Positions 12,831 to 25,672 of a stretch of 64,000 bases of DNA are shown here, one piece after another. The stretch spans positions 28,553,613 to 28,617,612 of the forward strand of contig CM030708.1 in assembly GCA_017979445.1 (NCBI GenBank), written 5' to 3'. The stretch is from Akebia trifoliata. Lineage: Eukaryota > Streptophyta > Magnoliopsida > Ranunculales > Lardizabalaceae. The translations under genes and the position numbers were made by a program. The stretch's first letter is position 1. The number at the start of each line of letters is the position of its first letter. The notes beneath the pieces were generated by a model. It was not told the origin of the DNA and searched no databases. It saw only the letters and a program-made list of their open reading frames with translations.

Positions 12831-14095
12831 TAGAACTCTTATTGCATGTACTTTACGGATAAATTGTACATTAAATCTCTTTATTAGACATAATGCATGG
12901 CTAGTCCATATTTATCATTGATTTCAATAAAATGATGTATTTTAGAATTAATTACTGTTATTTTCATATAACAGGAAAAAATCGTAAAGTTTCAAAGTGA
13001 CTCAAAAAATTTCGAAGTTACCACTGTGATTTAGGATTCGAAACAATACCAAGTATCAAAATTCAAGTCATTTGGGCCCACTTGGACCGCGACACCTTGG
13101 TCAACGTGGGCAACGTGATTGAGTTCGTGATTCCAACCTTGAGATTCGCATAAAAATTTTGTGATTGAATATTGTTCGCATTGAATTAGGATTTTGTAAT
13201 TTTTATGTTTACAGAAGCGTCCCAAAACCCTAGAAACCCTAATCTGGTCTCTATAAAAAGAGACCAGATTAAAATGCATCTCATCTCATCTCTCTTGAAA
13301 TCAACTTCTCTTCTTTTATTATTTTAATTTTAGGTTTTTATATTTTTTTTCTATCTTAATTTGAAGATTGTAAGAAGATTCTGTCCGTTTCAAAATCAAG
13401 AGCAATAAAGAAGAATTATTTTCTCTCATTTCTATTCTCTTTTATTTTATTTATTGTTCTTGCGATGATTATTGGTTAGAACTCTCCGTTAGATCGGTTG
13501 AAGACATCGGAACAAGACTTTATCAGTGTTTTTATTATTTTCATAATTACTCCATAGTTTTATTGTGATAGTTTTTAAGTAATTATTATTGGATTAAATA
13601 TTGATTGCTTCTCCAAGTTATGATGGTTCATTCTTTAATAAGTTCAAGATGAACCATGCTTCATAGAGAATAATAATTAATACTTGTCTCATAATCTTAG
13701 TTTAATTTATCGCATACTTTCAATCTCTTTTCTAAAATAATTGTTTGATTTTCTGATCCATAAACATTAACTTTGTTTAGTAGATCGAGATAAATAGATA
13801 ACCAAAAATCATTGATAGAACTTGTGAAGGTAGATCCGATTAGTCTACACTTCTCCATCGTATTCTAAACATTTTCTTCTATATAATTGCATTTCAAAAA
13901 CTATTTTTAAATTGAATATTAAAATTGGATTGGATTTAAAGTAAAAGATTTCTAGGTTAACGTTGTCTCTGTGGATCGATCCTTACTTGCCAAGGTTTTA
14001 TTTTGTTCTTATTTTATCATAATCTACAATTCGAACAAGTGTGATCGAGGCTAAGACATATCTTTAAATAATTGGGTATATGAAGTTTCAATAGG
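12807..14095 (+). mobile_element. Solo-LTR-like insertion
   Basis: About 1.29 kb is present here but missing from the duplicate at 25.195-25.227 kb, where only a TA repeat lies between the same flanks (AGATGTGT... and GCCAGCATTG...). It has a CTCTATAAAAAGAG TATA-type core at about 13250 followed by a CATCTCATCTCTC initiation-like region, and near the end a GTCTCTGTGGATCGATCC block of the kind I know from LTRs of Ty3-type (Athila/Tekay-like) elements. No gag or pol is present. Family assignment is tentative. Confidence 0.5.
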
Positions 14096-14213
14096 CCAGC
14101 ATTGTTCTATCAACAATAATTTTCATAAACCTGTGTTTTATCCTCCGCTCTGAATTAGATATTTTGTAGATAAAAAATAAGATTTATTTATGAAAAAGTG
14201 ATCAACTTTTGAC

Positions 14214-14430
14214 GAATTTACGATTCTGGCAGGCTCAATGTTCATTTTAATTATCAAAATGTGAACAATAACGAATTCAAGGGTTTTTAAAGTGACTATT
14301 TCGCAAGTTTAAAGTGACAATTGTCACTTTAAACCTCCGAAATAGTCACTTGGTTTGGAATTTTTTTCAATGAAAACGTGATTGTTCACGTTTTAGTAAT
14401 TAAAATGAACAATGACTTGGAATAGTAATT
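14214..14430. mobile_element. Palindromic MITE, TGTTCATTTTAATTA family, copy 1
   Basis: Near-perfect hairpin. The arms carry TGTTCATTTTAATTATCAAA and its inverse, with the centre GTGACAATTGTCAC. Related copies lie at 25354-25672 and, expanded, at 53151-53942. Confidence 0.7.
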
Positions 14431-14609
14431 CACCAAAAAAATAATGAACTTCGATTTTCAAGAAAAAAAGCTAATCTGAGGCATTTTCGATCTGCAAGAA
14501 GTAGAACTTCAGATTTGGAAAGCTTTAATCTCGAGGCATGACAAAAATAAAGGTTGAAGAACTTGAAGATGAACATTTTTTGGGAGAATAATAAATAGCT
14601 TTTGGCTAG

Positions 14610-15272
14610 AAGATGCCAATTTAATAAAATAAGTGTAGTAAAGATGAGAATGTTAAGATGGATGAGTGAAAAGGCCAAGAAAGATTCTATAAAAAATATG
14701 AATTAAGAGAAAGTTGGTTGAGATAGTTTACAAACCCAATTCGAAAAAATATTCTAGTTGAAGATCCTAAAAGAACGAGAACAAGACCCCAAAGAACATT
14801 GATGGAGATAGTAAAAACAGATGAATTCTCTCTTTTTCTGTCAATAACATGAGAGTTGGCTTTGGACAGAGTGGAATGGAGGATCATAATTCATTTTGCC
14901 AATCCCAAAATTTTGGAACGAGGCTTTATTGTTGTAAATCAAGTTAATTCATTTGGACAAATAAAAGATTTATCTCTACATAATTCAATGACAAGGTAAT
15001 TAAAAAGGATATATTTCTCTAAATTCATCCAATTTCTCATACAAGGATACACAAGAGCCCTTCAATTTTCAAATTACAAAAAATAGGCAGACAGGTGAAT
15101 ACTTCACTCAAAATCTTGTTTCCCACGTATAGGTTAATTTGCAATCAACTCAATTCAACTCCCAAGATAATATCATTGTCATAGTGGAAAGCTTGTATAA
15201 GAAATTAATAGAGGGACAAAATTAGATGTAATGAACAACAACTCTTTGCCATCCATCCGAGCTATCTTCATC
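14610..15272 (-). other. Shared 3' flank of RLCK copy B
   Basis: Colinear with 25.88-26.48 kb and then 32.11-32.17 kb. Positions 15171-15190 (ATCATTGTCATAGTGG) are the empty site for the CACTA insertion at 26.48-32.1 kb. Confidence 0.7.
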
Positions 15273-15542
15273 TCACTTCTCTTTATTGTCGCTTGACATT
15301 TTATCTGGTGAAGAGGGAGACAAAATAGGACGAGATGTAAAGCCCCTCTTGTCAGCTGGGGCCATGGCCAGGTAATTTAGTGCATTTGCAACTTCACTAA
15401 TCAATGGACATAAGGCAACGTTCTCCTGGAGACATATGGCAGCAACAGCAACTGCTTGATAAAATCCGCTCGTTGGGACGTCCCCTTGAAGAAGTGGATC
15501 TGCCATCCGAGGGAACTTCCTTCAGTCCTTGAAAAATGGTCG
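15273..15542 (-). pseudogene. RLCK copy B, last exon only
   Basis: It encodes the C-terminal kinase piece [39 protein letters not shown] and then [13 protein letters not shown]. The exon start reads TRPFFKD followed by a stop, and no other kinase exon follows upstream, where a copia fragment begins. A relic of the tandem array. Confidence 0.85.
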
Positions 15543-15599
15543 TGTCTGTTCAACAATTGTAGATGACTTCAACCCAAGAAGGACTATTGAGGGCTGCAT

Positions 15600-16363
15600 T
15601 CAGATTCTTTGGTTACGAAATATCTGAAGAAAAACTATCAATTAATATTTATGATTGGATTTAAAGACACTAGCCATAGCACCGGTGACTATTTCATGAG
15701 ATAAATTAAAAGATGGATGGGAAACATTATTAGCATCTAAGAAAGTAGGAACATCTCCAACACTAGGTTCACTTGTAGAATTTGGTGAATTAGTAACATT
15801 TATAATTATAATAGGAGGCACAATGACATCTACAATTAGAGTACCACTTGAAGTATTAAGAGTGCTTTGAGTAATATAATCAATAGGTTCAATTGTATTA
15901 GATGTGTTCCCTTGAGGAGTGGTACCTAATAACTCCCCCTGACTTCTGGCGCTTTTTGAATCAGAGAAAGGAGAAAATGATCTAAACCATTCACCATCAT
16001 TGAGATATTTTGTAATCATTCCAATTTGTTGCATAGGAACAGATAAAGATGATGAGTCAATAAATGGGAAAGCAGTTTCATCAAATACACATGCCGAGAT
16101 CAATAAACGTAGTAGCAAAAGGATACTTATGAGTATTGGTATGAAACATTAAGGTTAAACCAATTAATACAATATGACGATGCTTTTTTTCTTTTTTCTA
16201 TGACACCATTTCGTTCCAGTGTTCCTAGACATGAAATTTCTGTAAAAAATTCCCAATCATCCAGAAGTGCTATGAAATCTTTGGAATCAAACTCTCTCTC
16301 CCCCCCCCCCCCCCCCCAAATCACATTGAATTTTTTAAAATTTTCTTGCAAATTGATTTTCAA
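15600..16363 (-). mobile_element. Ty1-copia pol remnant
   Basis: 16363-16127 reads FDSKDFIALLDDWEFFTEIS, then CLGTLERNGVIEKRK. This matches the copia integrase block S..F..LL.DWGI..ETSC..TPQQNGV.ERK. The following frame (16118-15642) is Ser/Thr/Asn-rich, like the linker between integrase and reverse transcriptase. A homopolymer of about 18 C (16302-16317 region) sits within the integrase segment. No LTRs were found nearby. Dead fragment. Confidence 0.6.
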
Positions 16364-17509
16364 CTAATTTTTCACAAGTATCCAAAATTTTCAACAAAGT
16401 GGATAAAACCAAGTCAATCATGTACAATCATCCACAAATAAAACATAATATTTGTACATTTGAACAGATGGCTTTGGTGCAAGCCTTGTTAGCAATCTTC
16501 TATTTAATTATTGAAAAATTCACGAGTTTTTTGGTTTTTTCAATGAAAGTATGATTCTCCGGATTATTGAACTATTTTGAATAATTCACGCATTTTAAGT
16601 TTAAAAAGAATAAAATGTATTTTTACGAATTTTTATAAAACTCGGTGGAAAAAAAAACGTTTCTGTTACTTGTTGTATGTTGTAAAGTTTAAACTTGTTA
16701 GTTGTGACGTGTAAACTTTGAAGCTGTCATGCTTCAAAAATTTGGAGGAATCTATCTTTTTATGTCACAAATGTCTCTTTTATCTTAAAAAAAATAATGA
16801 CATGGCCCTTTGCATTTATTTGAGATTACACATTAACTTTTCAAATTGATGATTTGTCCCTTGACTTTGGTCCTTTTTTATAAACCAACGGAACAATAAC
16901 CTTCATGCCCTCATTATCACCACAATCATTATTACCATCACCAATATATCATCGCCTTCACCATCATTATCATATTTCCGAATTTTTGGTTTTCAAATTT
17001 TTGAAATGAGATGGATAATATACGTATGAAGCGTATGTCGAATATTTTTCATTTATAGAATTTTTGAATTTTTGTACCAGATTTTTGCAATCCAAAATTG
17101 AATAGAACTCGAATTTTTGTTGTATTCCGAATTGCAAACAAGGGGTACAAATTTTACGTTGTTGGATTCATAGTTTTCTTTTCTGTCTTGGATTTTTGTT
17201 GGGCCTTCTTGTCTATATAAAATGCGAGCCCTTTTGTCCCTTCTCTCCTCTTGACTTCAATTCTTCTCTCTCTCTCTCTCTCTCTCTCCTCTTGTACTTT
17301 TGATTGTTTATTTCTTTGATTTTTGACTTTGGGCAATGGATCAAACAGTGAGGTTTTACTAGTCTCTGTTTTACTACAAAACAAAGATTAAAAGTAGTTG
17401 TATATGGGCTATTGTGTCCTGGGGATGTTTCGCCAGAGTTTCTACTGGCAGTAATATTGTTTTGCAGAGGCGAGAAACGTCTTAAAACAAATTGACCTAG
17501 TCCGTGCCT
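16364..17509. other. Non-coding, between copies B and C
   Basis: A repeat related to 440-575 is at 16480-16610. A (CT)n run is at 17265-17287. No supported gene. Confidence 0.4.
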
Positions 17510-17779
17510 CTACCCAGTTCATTTTCAATTTTGATTACAGGTTGTATTCAATATCTACTTCATAAGCAATAATATGGAAATACATCAAGGTACTACACGA
17601 ATTTTTGTCTTTGTTTGTTTGTTTTTTTTTTTTTTTTCTTTTTTAATGATGAGGAGACACAAAGTTATTTGCAACACATCCAACTGCATCTCCTGTTGTT
17701 TTCTTCGATTGAATTCGAATCCCATTCTATAGCTTCAACAATAGCTCTTTGGTGTTCATCCGAGCTATCTTAATCTCGC
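17510..17779 (-). other. 3' region of kinase C
   Basis: Matches 51.19-51.39 kb downstream of kinase E (GGTTGTATTCAA, then GACATCAAGG-type blocks), so this is probably conserved 3'UTR or flank shared by the two intact genes. Confidence 0.5.
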
Positions 17780-20700
17780 TTATCTTTGTTGTTGCTTGAC
17801 ATTTTCTGGTAAAGATAGAGACAAAACAGGAAGAGATGCAGAGCTCCCCTCATCAGTTGGGGCCACATCAAGGATACTTAATGCAATTGCAACGTCGCTA
17901 ATCAAGGGACGTAGGGTAGCCTCCTCTTGGAGACACATGGCAGCAACAGCAAGCGCTTGATACAAACTTCTTATTGGGAAGTCCCCTGGAAGAAGTGGAT
18001 CAGCCATTTGAGTGAATCTTCTTTGGTCCTTAAAAAGTGGTCGTGCCTGTTCAACAAAATAACAACATCAACACTAAAGAAATGACTTTTAATCACAGTT
18101 TCAATCAAGTCGAATATAAACTAGACATGTACGCATGATTGGACTTGGATAGATATATTAGGTATATGACAAGGCTCACTCATCCATAAAGTTGATCTCG
18201 CAACATTGTGAAAATGCATGTAGAATCTCAGCATCCATGACTTAACAAAGAAATTTTACATATTAACAGAAGCCAACCAGCAAGATTCGATAAAAACTAC
18301 AAAGATGTTACAAGCTTTTGATGGTAAAATGAGCCATTGAAGTGTTCTATACTTGCTCAATAATATACTTTTTGGAGAAGCTCCAGCTTAAGACCACTAG
18401 ACAACAAAAGCACACGATGCAACCTGGAAGACATGCTTCACAAACATATGAGAAGCTCCAGCTTAACCACCACCAGACAACAAAAGCGCACGCCTTTAGG
18501 TACATTATAAGATGCAACCTTGAAGACATTCTTCACAAACGAGAACACTGTTTTGCGAACAGGTTGGTACCAACACCTATCTCCTTAGAAAAATATAATT
18601 GAAGACTACTAATTGGACTCAATTAAGCAAACTAATTAGTAGCCAAGGACACTCAAAGGTCCTCCACCAGATCTCCTACCTCACTATGTTGGTTTGATAC
18701 TCGAACAAGTTGATTTTAAGAGTGTTAGCTTAGACGGAATAAAGTTACACAGACGATTCGTAACACATAGTCTGTCATGAGTCATATTTTTAACACAAAA
18801 TGATGGTATTGACCTCATCAGAATTACGATTTGTCCCAGTTCTTCTAGAAGCCATGGGCACTCTTATTAACTTCTTTTGGAATAATAGCTTATATTTCAT
18901 CCACAACAATTCCAAATTCCAATTCATAAAAAGAAAAACCTCTAATGGATTCACATTCAAGCAAGCAGAAACAAAAAAAACTAAAAGAGCAAGGAAGAAA
19001 ATTACCCAAGAAACTAAATTTTGCTCTTCTGTTGGCCTAGTGGTGTCGATGGCTCTTCTCCCTGTGATTAACTCAAGTAAAACAACTCCAAAACTGTAAA
19101 CATCCAATTTCAAGGTCAGCTGACCTGTTCTTGCATACTCCGGAGCACAATATCCATAGGTGCCCATCACCCTCGGTGATACATGAGTCCTATCTCCAAT
19201 AGGAACAAGCTGTGCAAGCCCTAAATCCGAGAGTTTCGGAATGAACCCTTCGTCCAACAAAATGTTGGACGATTTCAGATCACGATGTATAACAGAGGGT
19301 CGGGCATTGTCATGCAAATATGCCAGACCTTTAGCAGCTCCTGCTGCTATTTTCATTCTTGTATACCAACCTAACGGCTTTTGGTCTGGCGCGAGATCTA
19401 CAAACACATATAAGACAAGTATTGAAATATGTGGCGTGTATTGAATTATTGCAAATTCAAAGGAAGATTATTACTTAAAATGTTTCCTTCAAAGCGATAT
19501 TGCAAAATCAAAAGATTAAATATAATTGACATACCTAGAAGATGATTTTCTAGAGACCCCAGTGGCATATATTCATAAACCAAAAGCCTCTGGCCTCCAT
19601 CAGCACAATATCCAATGAGATTAACTAGATTTTGATGGTGAACATGAGTTTGCATTAAAACCTCAACAAGAAACTCTCTATTTCCTTGCAACCCATTCCT
19701 GTCAAATTTCTTAATAGCCACAAGCTGATAATAATGAACCAAAATCAGTCCTAAGTTTCTTCAATTATTCCAAGAAGGACTCAACTCAATTCATAGTAGT
19801 TAATTTAGTCCTCATTTACCTGCCCACTCTCAAGGCATCCCTTGTAGACTCTTCCAAACCCACCAGCACCCAATAGACATTCTGCTCGAAAATTCTTGGT
19901 TGCCAAGGCAAGCTCACGGAAGGTAAACGTTACTGCAGTAATACGTCCATTATCGTCTTTATCATTGGCTTCTTTTTTGTTTTGGGTTTCAGGTGAGGTT
20001 TCTCGATTAGGATTCTCTTCAAAGTCTGGATCAATAAGTTTTTAATGACCAAATAATTTTACACTTCTCAATCGATGTTTATAATAATTATGTCTGCTCA
20101 AACCTAGTTTTCTATCAAATTAAGCTCATTAATAGCCAATGCCAGTAAGAAAGATCATATCCAAGTGCCTTACAAACTAAGAAGAATGAACCTAAAGGAA
20201 GTGAAATGTTTGCTCATCTTGAGTGTTTCGAAGATCAATGATTTTCTGACTCCCCCACGTAGCATACAAAAATTGCTCTCCTGATGTGGCATGTGCTAGA
20301 ACCATAGATCTTTTCCTCGGGATACACAACTATTCATATTTATGGGGATGTGCAGATGTGTATCCCGATGCATAAAATATATGGTTCTAGCACATGCCAC
20401 GCCAGGAGTGTATTTTGAGTATGACACAAGGGGGAGTCAGATTATTACATTTCGTGTTTTGAAACTGATTATAATTGAATTTGATTTTTTTTTTTTCCTT
20501 TTTTCTAAAGAATAGAGTGAATAATACTGCATGTAACAATAATAACTTTCCTCTCAAAGAAATAACATCTACATCGTACTTTTTTGGCTCAAAGAACTAT
20601 GTACCGATGCAAATCCTATAGCTATTAATTTTGAATCTCATTTTATTGAAACCAGTCTTGCAGAAATAACTTTACAAGTTACAAGGAAACATAAAATCAT

Positions 20701-22092
20701 AGATCATCCGATGGTGAAAATTTTGTATTGGATGCATTATGAAATGATGTTGGAGTAGGGGAGGGGGATATAGTAATAATCAAACAGATGGCCAGCTCCA
20801 AAGTTACACCTTAAAAGCTATGATTTGTTTTTGCACCAAAACAAACGTGGATGGAGGTAGTGAGAGTAGATATGAACACATTTGAACTAATAGAAGTAAT
20901 ATTTTTTAAGGAAAGGCTTTGAGTATGATTCTCTTTCATATATGCTAAGGCAAACCAATTACTCACCCAACGGTGAAATGGATTCTTTAGGAGAAGCTGG
21001 TGGCAACTGTAACCTCTTGCTACTATTTATTCTCTTTGACACCTTCTTCTGATGGGCTGAGAAACACGAAAGCAATTTATGAGTCGATAAACCAATAAAT
21101 TCTTTTTGAATTCTTAGATATGGAACCTTTAAAATCTTAGGGCATGTTTGATTGCAGGGAGAATAATTATCTGGCAAATCATTTGTCACCAGGCAAATCC
21201 TTTTCCTCTGTTTAAGTACAACATGGAAAATCACATGCAAAAATCTCATTAAATTGGGTGTATAAGTTTATCTTATTTGAGTAAGTCTGGCCTTACTAAC
21301 GGGTCATTGAGCTCACCTTGTGGCTTCCAGAAACATGATTCAATGTCACAGTGATGTAAAGGACAAAATTCTATGAACTTTAAAGAAGAAAAAAAAACTT
21401 GAAAAAGGTTAATTTTCACTGCTTGATTTGAATTTTAAATTTGGGAGTTCGATGGGAGTTTGATAACCTTCTATTCTTAATACCTTGGATCAAGTAAAAA
21501 AAAACAATTTTTTTCAGGATCCAAGTATTTCCATGAAATCAAGAGGGCTATGGTATTGGATTGCCAATTTGATACATATTTGAGCTCGACGGCTCTAGAG
21601 TATGATTTGAAATCTTACTTAGCTCTCTTTTTTAAAAAACAATAAAATTAGAAGAAGGTACGAGTAGTTTCATATTGATTATAGGATTTTAAAGATTACA
21701 CTACCGAAAAAAAAGAAAATATTTTTAATAGATTTGAAAATGAAACAAATCATACCTTCCATGTTGTCTTCTTGAACATAGTGATTGAGGTCAAGTCCAC
21801 TGTTCACGGTTATCCTATTTGTGATTTGTTCCTGAACATAGTGATTGCGGTCAAATCCACTGTTCGTTGTAACATTATAATATGTCTTGAGGTTGAGGTC
21901 TTGATGATCAATGCGATGGTTCAAACCAAAGCCATCACTGTTGACCGTAGGCTTAATGTATGTATCGAGCTCCTGATGATCAATGCGATGGTTCAAGCCA
22001 AATCCGCTGTTGGCCGTAAGATTATTAAATGTGTTGGACTCGTCAATTTGGTGGTTCAAGCCAAATCCACTATTGGTAGTTGAACTATCCAT
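17780..22092 (-). CDS. Intact RLCK-VII kinase C with NSGFGLNH repeat head
   Basis: Cytoplasmic Ser/Thr kinase of the PBL27/PBS1-like family, which relays signals from immune and growth receptors. Six exons with GT-AG borders and matching phases: 22092-21756, 21056-20967, 20016-19820, 19724-19535, 19397-19006, 18046-17780 (490 residues, no stops). Residues 1-112 hold five units around [10 protein letters not shown]; 113-142 form a short basic/Pro-Ser linker; the kinase follows: GAGGFG loop 192-197, lysine 213 in VAIKK, HRD 309-311, DLG 329-331 (Leu for Phe), APE 356-358. All catalytic residues are present, so activity is likely. The N-terminus MDSSTTN lacks the MGxC acylation signal usual for this family, so plasma-membrane anchoring is not predicted. 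A 5'UTR exon is proposed upstream. Expression is not shown by sequence alone. Confidence 0.85.
18340..18545. repeat. Tandem duplication in last intron of kinase C
   Basis: A block of about 75 bp (GAGAAGCTCCAGCTTAA, then AGACAACAAAAGC and a TTCACAAAC end) occurs twice. It has no splice role that I can see. Confidence 0.7.
20243..20447. mobile_element. Palindromic MITE with TCTGACTCCC ends
   Basis: Inverted arms: TCTGACTCCCCCACGTAGC left, GGGGGAGTCAGATTATT right, and an inner pair GGCATGTGCTAGAACCAT / ATGGTTCTAGCACATGCC. It lies in intron 2 of kinase C. Related ends at 22246-22455 and 26750-26790. Confidence 0.65.
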
Positions 22093-22173
22093 ATAAATGT
22101 ATGGTGGATATCAAATATTGGGGTTGATTAGCATTTATTTCGGTTCCATATTTTTATAATTAAAACGCTCAAT

Positions 22174-22812
22174 CTGCAAAGAAGAAAACAAATACACCTT
22201 AGAGTTAGAGAGGTAGTGAAAATTGAAAAAAAAATATAAGAATACTGATAATCTAATTTAGCCACGTGGTAACTCAATCGACTTACCAGATGTCAGGCTT
22301 GGGAACGGTAGATGTGCTCTCTTCCAATACAAAACAACGGTTCCTCATAAACAAGTCCAGTTTCGTATTTCAAAGAGAACACATCTACGGTTTGCAAGCC
22401 TGTCATGTCAAATAAGTCGATTGAGTATGCCACTCGCCAAAGTCAGATTATCACGACTCAAAATATAAATGATGAAAAAGGCTAAAATTAGACTATTCAT
22501 TTTAATTCCGAAAATGGTAAATTAATATTTTTGAAATTAAAATATTTTATAAAATAGTAAATTTCCCCTTACTAACATAAAATAGTTTACTTCCAAAAAT
22601 GATAATTTATCATTTTCAGAATTAAAATGAGCATTGTATCATTATCGAAGTCTTAAACTTTTTCTCTACCGGTTAGGTAATTTCCATATCAGCATATAAT
22701 AATAAACCCTCATATTTGAACTGAAATTATACATTGCTTAAGGATACCATTAGATGCATTTTTAACTTACAAGATATGTAGAAGCAGAGGATGTTGTTGG
22801 ACGATTACGGAG
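22174..22812 (-). promoter_or_regulatory. 5'UTR intron and exon 0 of kinase C (proposed)
   Basis: A donor GTAAGTT at 22770 (minus) ends exon 0 (from 22771 upwards), and an acceptor TTTGCAG at 22174-22180 precedes the ATG exon. Both signals recur upstream of kinase E (62303 and 59470-59476), and the donor also upstream of copy A (9728), inside otherwise diverged DNA. A leader intron is a common plant way to raise expression. The transcription start is not resolved. Confidence 0.5.
22246..22455. mobile_element. Palindromic MITE in the kinase C leader intron
   Basis: Inverted arms around GGTAACTCAATCGACTTA and TAAGTCGATTGAGTATGCC, with AATCT / AGATTATC-like ends. Same terminal type as 20243-20447. 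Confidence 0.6.
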
Positions 22813-23239
22813 TTCGTCGAAGCAGTAGGGATCCGCAACGGTGTCCGTTCCAAACGAAGGTCATGTGGCACCCCATTTTTAGAGAGAGAGAGAGAAAGAA
22901 AACCTGTATTTGGGTGGGAGATTCCTCCGTATATAAATATATATATAAAATTCATCTTCTGAGAGAGAGAGAGAGAGAGAGATTAAGTGAACTTTTTGGA
23001 CGATTGTTTTTGTTTTGTAGTTGTGATGTATTGACCGTTTGGGTATGTGGTCCATCTCTTGGTCAATCTACCGACACAAGAGATCAGTTAGATTGGGGAT
23101 GTCATCCATTTTTATGTCACGTGGCAATTTTTTGTTTTTTTGTTTTTTTTTCGTTTTGTTGTTGTTGGATCTATTAGCCGTATGGATATGTGATCTCTTT
23201 GTTAATCTACCCACAAAAGATCAGTGTGATTGGTGATGT
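22813..23239. other. Repeat-rich flank
   Basis: A segment of about 80 bp at 22812-22880 is absent from the corresponding place in copy A, so it is inserted there. A (GA)n run is at 22960-22981. Two imperfect repeats with GGGTATGTGGTC / GGATATGTGATC are at 23037-23230. No gene. Confidence 0.45.
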
Positions 23240-24643
23240 ACAAAACCGTTGTTTCTTGCATCCATAAAAAAAAGAGTTGTTATTGGCACCCCAACTTTAC
23301 TAATTACATTCTAATGATAAAAAATAAGTAAATGATTAAGAATTAGTAAAAATTGGATTGCAAATATATACTGTTACTCTCTCTCTCCACTAATTTTTTT
23401 ATTTTCTTTTTTTTACATGAAATTGTTTGAATGAGTGCTATAATGTTTTGTATTGTTAAGATTATAATTTTAGCCAAACCTTTGTAGCTAATTAATATTT
23501 AATATTAAAAAAAAAAAAAAAAGACTCTTAGCTCCAAGAAATTCAACCAATTAATACTTTAAGAAAAAATGTTGATTTTCTTAGTCCTTCAGGACTCATT
23601 TTAAAACTAGTCTTAATTGTCCCTTAAATCGATTCAAGTCAACAACTTTTGAGTTGACAGAGACAAATCAAATAAAAAAAATTTAAAATCTTTAAATAAT
23701 GTAAATAATAAAAATATTTATTTTTGTTCTAAATATATCATTTGCTTGACTTGATGCATTTGAAATTGACCCAGACTGAATTGACAAGTTGACTCATTAT
23801 TTTTGGAGTTGGTTTAATAAATTGATTCAATTAATAATGGATTTTCTTAAAGGATTAATGTAACTCTTGTTGTGCCAAAACCAACCTATCATGACTATGG
23901 TTAATATTTGTATTAAGGATTCAAAATTTATCCTTAAGTTCTAAATAAAAAATTCACTTTCGTACGATTATAATTAACAAAATGGTAAACTTCAAATTCA
24001 TTACTTTTGAAAAAATGTGTATATGAATAAAAATGTATGGTCTACTAAAAAAATTTGGGAAAAGACTTAGAGTTCCAACTTATGTAGGAAAAAAAGACTA
24101 TCAAGAAGATTGCGGACGATGAAGAGAGAGGTGAGAACAACGATCTAATTATTACTCTAAATTAGTATAATCATTGAGGTTATTTTTGGAAAAAAATAGA
24201 AACCCAACGTTTGCTTAATACAACCCAATTTCTTAATTATTTATCACACCCCAATTAAAGAGGAGAGAAAGAAAGAGTTCATATTTGCACTCCAACTTTT
24301 ACTTATTCTCAATCATTTACTTACTTTTTTTTTTAATTAGGGTGTAATAAGTAAAGTTGGGGCATGAAGAGCCGTTCTCTTGTTATGGATGCAAGAAACC
24401 ATGATTTTTTTAGTATTAATTTGTTTTTAAGAATTAATTGTTAAAAAAATATAGTTTTTAGGTATAGAGGTCTGAAGATTTTGTAATCTTATTTGTTACC
24501 CTTAAATTACTATTAATGACTGCGGTTAGTTTTGGAAGAACAAAATCATAGCGTGTGAGAGAAAATCTGTTAAAATTTTTCTATGCTACGTGGACCAATG
24601 GGTATGCCGAGTCTCTAGAGTGGGGGTCGCCAAAATTGCACTC
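23240..24643. mobile_element. Foldback element with long TIRs, copy 2
   Basis: Duplicate of 10183-11830 with a shortened left arm. The right end again finishes in GCACTC. It is part of the larger duplicated segment. Confidence 0.55.
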
Positions 24644-24825
24644 AGTTTATAGAGTTTGTTGCTGACGTGTACGAATATCGGTGCTTCACATCTTTTTTTT
24701 TGTTTTATAGAATAATGTTGAAGTGACCTCAATATTTATTTTTTGTGTTTCTATAGTTCTAGCAATAACTTTTTTGAATATTTTGGGGTTATTGGGCCTG
24801 TTTTTAGAGGATAAAAGATTTGGTG

Positions 24826-25190
24826 TTAAATAAAATAACAAATTAGCTTTTGGAAGGTTAGGTTGGTACTTGATACGTATGTGTCCATTAAATTTGGTCT
24901 CGTATAGAATATAGAGTGGATTGCATCCACAAAGAAATAAGTTATGGATTCAGTGTTTAGTGACCGAAGATCTGGAGGTCTGATTCGCAGTTTATGTGGT
25001 AAATTATAGTTATGGATTGGCAAAAATTGATGGAAGTTGTAAATTAGTGGCTAGCATGATATAATATCGGTTTGAAGGAGAACTGTGAATTGTATAAGGT
25101 AGTTGGTGAGTTATTTTAGCACTTTTGGTTAGAATCTTGTCTAACGTGGATATGTAGATTGAATAGAAATGGAAATATTTGATGTAGATG
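24826..25190 (-). pseudogene. Unrecognised exon fragment, duplicate of 12.4 kb
   Basis: It encodes KILTKSAKITHQLPYTIHSS, then out of frame PIHNYNLPHKLRIRPPDLRS and SITYFFVDAIHSIFYTRPN, ending before a GTAATTTG-like donor. Same lesion as the 12.4 kb copy, so the break predates the duplication. Family unknown. Confidence 0.35.
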
Positions 25191-25353
25191 TGTGATCGAG
25201 GATGGAATATATATATATATATATATGCCAGCATATTGTTCTATCAACAATAATTTTCATAAGTTATGTATTTATATGTTTTATCCTCCGCTCTGATTTA
25301 GATATTTTGTGGATAAAAGATTTATTTATGAAAAAGTGATCAACTTTTGACGA

Positions 25354-25672
25354 ATTTATGATTCTGGCCGGCTCACTGTTCATTTTAATTATCAAAACGT
25401 GAACAATAACAAATTTGGGGGCTTTTAACATCACTATTTCGGAGGTTTAAAGTGACAATTTATGATTCCGGCCGGCTCACTGTTTATTTTAATTATCAAA
25501 ACATGAACAATAACGAATTCGGGGGTTTTTAACATGACTATTTCGCAGGTTTAAAGTGACAATTGTCACTTTAAACCTCCAAAATAGTCATTTTGTTCGG
25601 AATTTTTTTAACGAAAACATGATTGTTCACGTTTTGGTAATTAAAATGAACAGTGAGTTGGAATCGTAAATA
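25354..25672. mobile_element. Palindromic MITE, TGTTCATTTTAATTA family, copy 2
   Basis: Same family as 14214-14430 but with an extra internal copy of the left arm (CGGCCGGCTCACTGTT occurs twice, at about 25366 and 25470). Confidence 0.65.

Noticed and set aside
18800..19444. Plus-strand frames opposite the kinase exons (also 7758-8045, 33410-33613)
   Set aside because: Antisense shadows of kinase catalytic exons on the minus strand; no independent start, splice or domain evidence.
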